From assembly GCA_007115705.1 (NCBI GenBank), contig QXEO01000238.1, forward strand, positions 62,001 through 126,000: a stretch of 64,000 bases of DNA, in the 5' to 3' direction. The stretch is from Dactylis glomerata (Eukaryota; Streptophyta; Magnoliopsida; Poales; Poaceae). Numbering within the stretch: position 1 is the first letter of the stretch; every line of letters starts with the position of its first letter. Shown here piece by piece: positions 55,637-64,000 of this stretch. Both the position numbers and the translations under genes were made by a program. The notes beneath the pieces were generated by a model. The model was not told where the DNA came from. It worked only from the letters and a program-made list of their open reading frames with translations, and did no database searches.

Positions 55637-57586
55637 GTTGGTGTTTCCATTACCAATGTTTCACGAGGTTGGGATCAAAGAAGGATCTAGCAGAATAGTC
55701 TAGCTAGCTATCATGTTAAATATGATGTTGTATTGTGTAGTCGCATACATTGTAATTTTTAGTGTCACAATAACATATGTATACATTCGCAAAAAAAACA
55801 TATGTATACATTAGAAAATATCTTTTATACAAGCCTCCCGAAAACTTGTGATGAGTGAACATAAAGTATCTAGATGTACACCGAGATATCCTTTTTGAAA
55901 CTTTTAGACATTTTGAAGTATGTTTTCAGGTCAGTGGGTGCATCTACAGACATTAGCCAAAGTGGATTTCCTCTATTATAAATAAATCTCTGCTAGACAA
56001 CCAAGCATTATTCCAATTCAAGTCTTGATCAATAAAAATGCAATAGCGAGGACTTCACTCTCTATTCAAATCATAGAGAGCTATTGATATATAAGAATCA
56101 AATCAACAAAGATTTATTTTCTATTAAGTAATTTAAAAATTACCACACATTATGTCACGTCTTGAGACCCGGCACGGTAGAATGGCAGCCGCCGCGCGCC
56201 TATAGACCAAACAGCCTATATACGCGCAAGGCTAAAAATGCAGGCATAAACTGACACAGTGGATCGAGAAGCTGATATACACTTAATTTTACAAGTTTTT
56301 ATACATTTACAAGAAGTATATAAGTTCTCTAAATTGCTTTCCAACCCGCTTCCGCTGTGCCACTCTGATTACAACATCTCCATTAATGTCGACTGCACAC
56401 AAAAACATAATAGAGCTAGGGTGAGTATGATAAAAAATACTCAGCAAATAGATACTACAAAGGTTAACAAATGGATTAACAGAATTAAAGGAAGATCAAC
56501 AAAGTATCAAGTGGAACCCAATACACCGAAATGAATATGGTGAAAAAGGCAAAAAAATATAACTGAGATGAACAACACGACGAATAGAACGGAATAGTAA
56601 TTGGCATCAGACATGACAGCAAGCATTCCCTACCCGGGAGTCACAGTGGTGAGTATTCACGCTTTTACACTCTGCAGAGGGGTACTCCGACATCGACAGT
56701 CTTGACTAACTCCACACAGGCCGAGCAGTGTTCTTTGGCCCACTAAAACCCGGACACCTGAACCTATTGATGTCTATCGCTCTTATGGATCCATCAACGA
56801 CACGTTCTCGAATAGGACCGTACCTAGCGGAGAACACAGACAGTCTCATACCTGAACTGTGACCGGTATTGTCGTCGTGACGCCAATACCAAAGATCAAG
56901 ATGTTCAGATAGTTCAGTGATATGATTAATGGAATTAGGACAGTTAACTATAAGCAAGGCTCTACGTGAGCTCTAATAGATGTAGCGATTCCAACAAGAT
57001 AGAGGAGACGTCATGTCTCTCTCTAACAACATGGTGCTCAAACATGGCAAAAGATCATGGTCAACAAAGAATATCAACGATGCTACAGGTAATGAGGGGA
57101 TATTATGACCAAAGGCAAGATTAACTGGAATACGGCGCAAGTAGCAATACAAGTACCGAAGATATCAATAAGAAAGAACTAGGAGTAGCAGATGTACTAC
57201 TCAACTAGGAGTAGCAGATGTACTACTCGGCAGGATTCAAAGATTTAACAAAGAAGCTACTTGCAGAATTTTAGGAATTAGGACAGCATCTACTTGCCTT
57301 GGTTAGAGTTGATCCTCAATATAACCGTGCATGTCAATAATATTTCCACTGTACAATTGTTATGGGGAGAGCCGGGCGTGACACACAACCCGGACAAACC
57401 ACTACTTGCTTATGTGAATAACTTGAGGATAGTTTCAACCAATAGATGCAGCAGAAAAATAGGCACAATCACAATGCACAGGTGATACAAGGATTTATGT
57501 GGAAAACTCCCTCAAGGTGAGGAGGGAAAAACCACGGGTGTGGACCAACCGGTCCACGCAAGCTTCACTATGAGCAACTGATGGCG
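55637..57586. other. Unclassified repeat remnant, probably LTR-retroelement debris
   Basis: No reading frame of quality. A 26 bp tandem duplication (57177-57228) and the phrase GTGGAAAACTCCCTCAAGGT followed by GAGGAGGGAAAAACC (57500-57533), familiar from plant LTR elements, point to old retroelement sequence. A perfect 7-base hairpin GTGGACC-AACC-GGTCCAC lies at 57540-57557. No termini could be assigned. Confidence 0.4.
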
Positions 57587-57604
57587 CGGTGATGAATGGT
57601 GCCA
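57587..57604 (-). other. Primer binding site-like sequence next to the Gypsy LTR
   Basis: On the minus strand TGGCACCATTCATCACC starts at 57604, resembling the TGGCGCCGTTGCCGG primer site of Athila-type Gypsy elements with several mismatches. It lies just past the LTR end in the sense direction. Confidence 0.5.
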
Positions 57605-57618
57605 GAAAACTTATTAGC

Positions 57619-59258
57619 GTGTAGTTGATGAAGTAAATGACCGACCAGTTAGAAACCCCAAGAGAAGGTTTGATGAATATAGCAGCAAGTTTTCCCTCAG
57701 TTACGAAACCAAGGTAGTCAATCCAGTAGGAAAAAGCCAAACTCAAAAAGGTGATGCTTGCTAGCCTAGTGACACTCCAACAAGGGCACCGTTAACGATA
57801 ACTTGTTAGCGCGTCTTCAACTAGTAGCAACGTGGAACCTGCACACAACACAACCAAATACTTTATTCCCAACTTACGATGAGGTTGTCAATCTCACCGG
57901 TTTGCTTGAAACAAAGGGTATGAGCGTATCGAGTGGAAAGTGATAGTAGTATGCGAGAAAGTAAACAGTGCAAGTAAAGTAAACATGTGATAGCAATATA
58001 ATGGAAATAGGACCGGGGTCCATAGTTCACTAGTGGTGTCTCTCCATAAGATAAAATAACATATGCTGGGTAAATAAATTACAGTTGGGCAATTGATAGA
58101 ATAAAGATAACGTGCATATGTCGAGAGGATCACTATGAGATTTACTCTGGGCATTACAACAAGATACATAGACGGCCATCCAACTGCATCTATGACTAAT
58201 AATCAACTTGTGGCGAATCAATCTGAGAACTCCACAAGTATTAAGTTGCGAACAACAGATAACTGCATTAAGCAAAGTGTGTAATGTAAACAAAGCATAT
58301 GCCCTTGAGCATATGAATGTTGTTTTCTCCCTAGTGGCAACAGCACATCTACAACCTTAGAGGTTTCTGTCACTCCCCCAGATTAAATAGAGGCATGAAC
58401 CCAACTATCGAGCATAAATACCCCCTCTTGGAGTCACTAGTATCTACTCGGCCAAGATAGCTACTAACAACGGAGAGCATGCAAGATCATAAACAACATA
58501 GAGATAACATAAGATAATATTCAGCACAACAACTCAATCATAACACCAGTATTCATCGAATCCCAACAAATACAACATGTAGAATTACATAACGGCGATC
58601 TCGATCATGTAAGGCAGCTCACGAGATCTAAACATGAAGCACATGGTGGAGAAGACAACCAACTAGCTACTGCTATGGACCCATAGTCCAAGGTAGACTA
58701 CTCACTCATCGCACCGGAGGCAAGCATGGCGATGAAGAAGACCTCCGGTGGCGATTCCCCTCTCCGACAGGGTGTCGGGAAGAGCTTCTGGACCCTCCCG
58801 ATCTCGGGTCGACGGCGGCGGCGGATCGCGATGTATTCTGGAAAAGTGATCGGGTGTTTTGGTTTTTCCCGTCGGGGGGTCTTTATAGGCGAAGGGGCAT
58901 CGTCAGAAGTGGACCGAGGTGGCCACACACATAGGGGGCGCAACCTAGCCCTGGGCCGCGCCACCCTATTGTGTGGGCCCCTCGTGGCCCCACTCCGTCT
59001 CCTCTTCGGTTCTCTGGAAGCTTCAGTGAATTTCTGGATGTTTGGCCTTTGTTTCGTCCAATTCCGAGAATATTTCCTGTGTAACTTTTCTGAAACACAA
59101 AAACAACAGAAAACAGGGAACTGGCACTGTGGTATCTCGTTAATAGGTTAGTTCTGGAAAATGCATAAAAATGCCACGACGTGTAACGAAACACTAAGCA
59201 AATGGTGTAAAAATAAGCATGGAGCATAAAAAATTATAGATACGTTTGAGACGTATCA
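57619..59258 (-). mobile_element. Gypsy (Athila-like) LTR, about 1.6 kb
   Basis: The minus-strand start TGATACGTCTCAAACGTATC at 59258 is the LTR start of a very abundant cereal Gypsy group. A GC-rich proximal part, a TATA box and a long AT-richer tail follow. The end near 57619 is set from the expected CA before the primer site and is approximate. Small frames inside it are not genes. Family assignment is from memory of the terminal sequence. Confidence 0.72.
58881..58887 (-). promoter_or_regulatory. TATA box of the Gypsy LTR
   Basis: TATAAAG on the minus strand (followed by ACCCCCCG) lies about 375 bases into the LTR, downstream of its GC-rich part, where the LTR promoter is expected. Confidence 0.55.
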
Positions 59259-59275
59259 GCATCCCCAAGCTTAAC
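59259..59275 (-). other. Polypurine tract-like sequence before the LTR
   Basis: The minus strand reads AAGCTTGGGGATGC immediately before the LTR start, a purine-rich tract in the position expected upstream of a 3' LTR. Confidence 0.6.
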
Positions 59276-62197
59276 TCCTGCTCGTCCTCAAGTAAGTAAG
59301 TGATAACAAAAGAAATAATTTTTGAGGTGACATGCACCTACACAATCTTGATCATCTATGTAAGCGTTGTGCACTGGGATCAAAAGAACTTAAAACATGG
59401 GCATGAAAGACATAATCTTGATAGAAGCAACTTAGCAACCATGTTATAACATGAAAAAGAACACAAACGAAAGATCATGAAAATGAAACAATGAAAGTCA
59501 AACGTGTGTTCAAATCATATGGAAAAACATACAAATGGTTTTCAGCTTGTCCTTCATGAGAGAGCAAAACATAAATGCATAGGACACCTTCAAGTTTAAG
59601 AGGGCGACTAGATACAAGTAATTTAAGAACAAGTGAAGCCAACATCATGAATCAATCAATGAAAACTTTGGGACAATGCACATTATACTCAGAATGACAA
59701 CTATGCTCTCTTAGACGGTGCATAAAGATAGAAGGTGGTGACTCAACATAAAAAGTAAAAGAAATACCCTTCGCAGAGGGAAGCAGTGGTTGCAAGATTT
59801 ATAAACCTTCAAAAATTATGGTACTTACTGGCTTTGAGCTCTCATTGCCCCCATCATAGGCATCTTGAATGGTTAAAGTTAATGCGAATACACTTATGAT
59901 GCATATGCTTGACAAATCATAAGTTGAAAACCTCGTGTCCCGTGAAGTATGAATACCCAAACCTCATGCTACTTACTTAGAGTCCCAAGCAAGCTCTTGT
60001 CATTGTAAGTATACACGTATCATCGAGAACCTCCAACGGGGTACCTCCGTGCCTGATGACATGGAACAAGCCCACATCAAAATGACAGGACAAACAGACA
60101 ATGAACACCTCGGCATCTCTTTTATTTACCATTGGTATAGCTTTTTATTGTGAGATGCGTCGTCGAATGTTCACTATGGGCATGCTGTAAATTTCCACCG
60201 TGAATTGTGCATGGCTTAGATTAGCGGCCCAGGCGTTTCTCTAACACGTATACAAACTCCATGATCCCACAAGATTCCGAGTTCATTTCACATCGCGAGT
60301 ATCCATAAACAAAAGATCACGATATCAACTCAAATGAAAGATAGTGCAATGTTGAAAGCTTGCCCCATGACGGCATGGCTGGGCTAATTTCCAACTTACA
60401 ACTTGCAAGCATAACAACTCAACATAAGAGAGCCACAATGTCAAAATTTTAAAACGAGAAAAGTAAAGTGTGCCATCAGGTTCGTGAGAGCTTTACTGAC
60501 CAATTTTCGCATAACACCAAAAAGAGTTTAATTTGAAGGATAGATAAAAGCAAGTCAAATGTACTTTGGAATAGCAAATTGCTAATAGGCATGTATGGTG
60601 GACACATTGGAACAACTTGGTTTTAAGGAGTTGGATGCATGATTAGAGCTCATACTCAGTACAAAACGAGGGCTAGCAAAAGACTGGGAGCGACCAACTA
60701 AGAGAGCAATAACAGCCATAATCATGCAAAGCGACAAAGCGACATTAAAAGAAGCATAAGATGGCATCAAAAGTCAAAAACTAAACGATCATAGAGGCTT
60801 ATGGCGACTTTGTATGAGTCCAACATGTGTGAGCATGCGCCAAGTCAACCCAAATAAAGCATCAAAGGAGAAAACCAAAATAATGCTTCCAAATAATTAA
60901 AACAACGCATGATTTTTTTTCAAAGGCTCATTAAGCAATCTCAGTCATTTGAGACAAGTCATGCTACAGCAAAACCACTAAGCATACTATCAAAAATTCA
61001 TCAAGCACAACATGCAAAAGCCTAGGCCGCAGTCTACACAAGCTCATTCTTGTACCACTTTTTCGCATAAAGCTTTTTCTCTTTTCCAACACCATTCAAA
61101 CCTTTTCGAATCAACTCTTTTGATGAAAACCAACATGGACCAGAGGTGAAAATACACCTTGATAAAAATATATAACAAGATCTGAACACAAATTAAGGTG
61201 AAAAACGGAAGCTAAACGCAGTTCTAGAAAAAGAGAACACTTGTTGAACGATAAGAGTGAAAAACTGAGTGTTCTTGGCAAATGAAAAGCAAGGCAACTT
61301 CTCCAAAAGGAATTTGTTGGGGTCCAACCATTTATTGCGGCAAACAAAACTAAACAAAACTAAAAACTAAAAACAACTGACGCTCCAAGAAAAACGCATA
61401 ATGCATGAAGCAATAAAAATATAGTGTGTTGAAAGGTGACCTGATTTTTGCAGATGAATAAGGGGTGCCTCGGGGGCATCCCCAAGCTTTGACGCTTGTA
61501 CTTCTTGGATATTTCTTGGGGTGACATGGGCATCCCCAAGCTTGAGCTTTTGTCCATTCTTCAACTCATCTCATCATTCTCCAATCCCTACACTTGAAAA
61601 CTTCCTTCATACAAAACTAAACACAATTCTATTAGCAACATTAGTGTAAGCATAACATTGAATCAACCCTTTTTGCTTCAAGTTTCAACTCAAAACCACC
61701 ACATATAAAGCATATACTACTGTAGCAACTTCCCCAAAAGTTCCGTGATCAAAAGAACTCAAAAGAAAGCGATAAAGCGGCAAACACAAATATTGGCAGA
61801 AATCTGTCAAAACAGAACAGCTGACAAAGGTCGAATTTTTAGACGGTTTTCCGTTGCTCAAATCAAAAAGTGTATAACTAATGAAAGTTTGGATATAACC
61901 TGGGGCATATGCACAAGAAATCGCAGGTCCAAAAGATATTCTGAGAATTTTCAAAAAAAATTACGGTGCAGCACCGAAAACTGTTTCAGGACAGCAACAT
62001 CCCCAAATCTTACCTCACTCAAATTAGAGGCTTCTCTTGGCACAAAAATGAAATAAAAAGGATAAGGAGAGGTTATTACAGTAGTAATAACTTCCAAGAC
62101 TCAAATAAAAGAAAAAGAACTGAAAGTAAAAAACATTGGGTTATCTCCCAAGAGTGCTTTTCTTTAATGCCTTTGAGCTATGCGCAGAAAATGCGAA
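59276..62197 (-). mobile_element. Gypsy internal non-coding region, no pol
   Basis: About 2.9 kb lies between the gag remnant and the LTR, read in the sense (minus) direction. No protease, reverse transcriptase, RNase H or integrase frames are visible. CATCCCCAAGCTT recurs at 59260, 61478 and 61531, and a 20-base CATCCCCAAGCTT-centred context is repeated between the last two. This fits a non-autonomous element that carries gag but lacks pol, or one with pol deleted. Confidence 0.65.
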
Positions 62198-62795
62198 TCA
62201 AGTAATATCGAAAGAGGCATTAAGATCAACTATTTCCTCAAGATCACCACTTACCACACTAGGCACTTTAGAGGTTCCCGAAGATGATTCAACCTGCAAG
62301 TCACTCTTAGTTGAACTAAAAGTCTTACAAATCTTAAAAACATGTTGTGGCTTAGGCACAGACACCTTGGGAACATACATAAATTTTTGCTCTTTTCCAA
62401 CAAAAGCTTTCTCCTTCTTAAACTTAATAGAAGAGAAAATTGAACTTAAAGTTTCCATGGATTCCTCTAGTTTCCCAATCCTAAGGTTTTGACTATCAAG
62501 AGTAGTGCTAGCTTCTAAAACGGTAATTCTCTTACCGATACTTTCTATCGCTTCATTAACTCGGCTAGCGTTATCAAGGATATTTGGCAAACTTTTTTCT
62601 AAAGAGCCTACTTTTTCTATAACTTCCTCCAAAGTGATCTCAGTTTTAACAACATGAATAGGTGGTACTCCCACTAAACTTTCTATTAAAGTGCATGCTT
62701 CAAGAGCGGGAGTACCCAGAAAATTACCTCCTGCAAGAGTATCAAGAACGTACCTATACCAACTAGTTATACCAACATAAAAATTTCTAAGGAGG
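62198..62795 (-). pseudogene. Gypsy gag C-terminal fragment, interrupted by a Copia LTR
   Basis: An open minus-strand frame runs from the insertion edge (62795) to a stop at 62198, about 198 codons. It starts LRNFYVGITSWYRYVLDTLA followed by GGNFLGTPALEACTLIESLV, the FY.G...R..LD..AGG.F motif of retrotransposon gag proteins. A coiled-coil-like stretch follows (ITLEEVIEKVGSLEKSLPNI, later KRITVLEASTTLDSQNLRIG). The N-terminal part lies beyond the Copia insertion, outside the window. Gag forms the virus-like particle of the retrotransposon. Confidence 0.78.
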
Positions 62796-64000
62796 TGAAA
62801 GGAATATGCCCGAGAGGCAATAATAAAGTTGTTATTATATTATTCCGTGTTCATAATAGATGTTTATTTCTCATGCTAGAATTGTATTAATCGGAAACAT
62901 TAATACTTGTGTGATTAATAAACTAAAAGAGTTCCTAGTAAAGCCTCTCTTTTATACTAGCTCGTTGATTAACCGATGATCAAGGTTTCCTGATCATGAA
63001 CATTGGATGTTGTTAATAATGGGGTCATATCATTAGAAGAATGATGTGATGAACACTCACACCCATAGTACGAATAGCAATACGATCAAGTCATCAAGTT
63101 CTTTGCTATATCAAACTCATACGAAATAGTTCTAATCCTCAGACCATGAGATCATGTTAATCACTGATACCAGAAGAGTGCTTTGATGATATCAAATGTC
63201 ACACCATCACAGGGTGATTATAAAGGTTGATTTGGGTATTCTAAAAGTATTAGTTGAGGCTCATGGATCAAGAGTGGAATTTGTCCGACCCGGTGACGAG
63301 AAGATATTCTCTGGGCCCTTCTCGGTGATATTGCATTAGAATCGCTTGCAAGCATGTGACTAGGTCACAGGAATGCATTATCACGGAACGAGTAAAGAGA
63401 CTTGTCGGGAACGAGATCGAACTAGGTATGGTTGATACCAAATGATCGGATCTCGGACAAGTAATAATATCGCGAGACAAAAGGAATTAACTATGTTCGT
63501 TACTGGTTCACACGATCACTAGTTCATCGTTGAGTAAGTGGGAGTCATCATGGATTTCCAGATCCCGCTGTTGATTATTGATCGGAGAGGAGTCTCGATC
63601 ATGTCCACGTTATTCACAAACCGTAGGGTGACACACTTAAGGTTCGCCGTCATTTTTGAGTGGATACGATACTCCGATCGAATTACAGGACAGCATGAGG
63701 GTTATTTCAGAAAAGCACCGAAACTGTTTTGGATATCGAAATAACTCAAGGGTGTATTTGTTAATGTTTGTTAATTGAATGAATTAACAAATATTAAAGA
63801 AATAAAAATGTTTTATTAAATCAATAAGTGTGAATTTTAATTAGCATGAATGTCATGCATTAAAATGGGGGTTACCTCATGTTGATGAGGGGGTTACCAC
63901 CATGAAAGGAATGAAGAGGGAGGTTACCACCATGATGAGGAGGAGGAGCACCTCCTTGGGGCCGGCGCACCCCCCTTGGGGGCTGCCCCCTCCTCCCCTA
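62796..64000 (+). mobile_element. Copia (BARE/Angela/WIS-like) LTR, incomplete at window end
   Basis: Starts TGAAAGGAATATGCCCGAGA and follows the familiar BARE/Angela LTR layout: AGGCAATAATAAAG, a GAACATTGGATGTTGTTAAT stretch, GAATGATGTGATGAACA, and CAGATCCCGCTGTTGATTAT with ATCGGAGAG following. It ends in G/C-rich repeats at the window edge. These LTRs are about 1.7-1.8 kb, so roughly a third is missing. It is inserted in the gag frame. The short frames inside it are not genes. Confidence 0.82.

Noticed and set aside
58726..59151. 141-codon plus-strand frame
   Set aside because: Lies inside the Gypsy LTR, antisense to it, in its GC-rich promoter-proximal part. No domain.
1..64000. Search by eye for tRNA, rRNA or microRNA genes
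   Set aside because: No cloverleaf-type tRNA boxes or rRNA segments were noticed. MITE hairpins could yield small RNAs, but nothing specific supports a microRNA gene.

Overview
The window is repeat-rich nuclear DNA of a grass, most likely a cool-season (Pooideae) cereal or relative. The evidence is a CACTA transposon with AGCACCGGTT-type subterminal repeats, a BARE/Angela/WIS-like Copia LTR, an Athila-like Gypsy LTR with the TGATACGTCTC start, many Stowaway MITEs starting CTCCCTCCG, and grass Helitron ends (TCTCTACTACT... and CGTTGCAACGCACGG hairpins). I see no bacterial, organellar or viral genome features and no intact conventional host gene. The organism call is inferred from transposon families remembered, not searched.

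Region 1 (1-30781) is a young tandem duplication. A unit of about 15.1 kb occurs twice in full (1-15139, 15140-30258), followed by a third copy cut off after about 523 bases (30259-30781). The copies are nearly identical by eye and differ by scattered SNPs and small indels. Each unit carries an alpha-tubulin pseudogene that keeps an intron, a decayed multi-exon minus-strand gene of unknown identity whose front end is itself duplicated, two short Stowaway MITEs, Helitron 3' ends, and three degenerate arrays of a roughly 30 bp minisatellite.

Region 2 (30782-32946) holds a small CACTA-type end at the duplication break, a shuffled local duplication, a probable first-exon fragment of an unidentified gene, and featureless sequence.

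Region 3 (32947-44086) is an 11.14 kb CACTA (En/Spm) element with CACTAGT ends and a TAT target duplication. It carries two broken minus-strand genes: a TNP2-type transposase missing most of its C-terminal third, and a seven-exon gene ending in a Ulp1-like cysteine peptidase that is open over about 1,082 codons except for one in-frame TGA. Between them lie a small cargo ORF, a 31 bp minisatellite of about 1 kb with a higher-order period, a GC-rich block and displaced subterminal repeats.

Region 4 (44087-49584) holds MITEs and a 5'-truncated LINE (about 45126-48942) with substitutions in both endonuclease and reverse transcriptase catalytic motifs. Region 5 (49843-54444) is a MULE-like MITE split by a 4.2 kb non-autonomous Helitron (49868-54044, minus strand) carrying gene fragments. 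Region 6 (54445-64000) is nested retroelement debris: a LINE-like 3' tail, an unclassified remnant, a Gypsy LTR flanked by a PBS on one side and a PPT on the other, a gag remnant, and a Copia LTR inserted into that gag and running off the window.

Nearly everything here is mobile DNA or its by-products. The points most worth following up are the 15 kb tandem duplication, the nearly complete Ulp1-fusion gene of the CACTA element, the nested Helitron/MULE structure, and the LTR with internal sequence on both sides.
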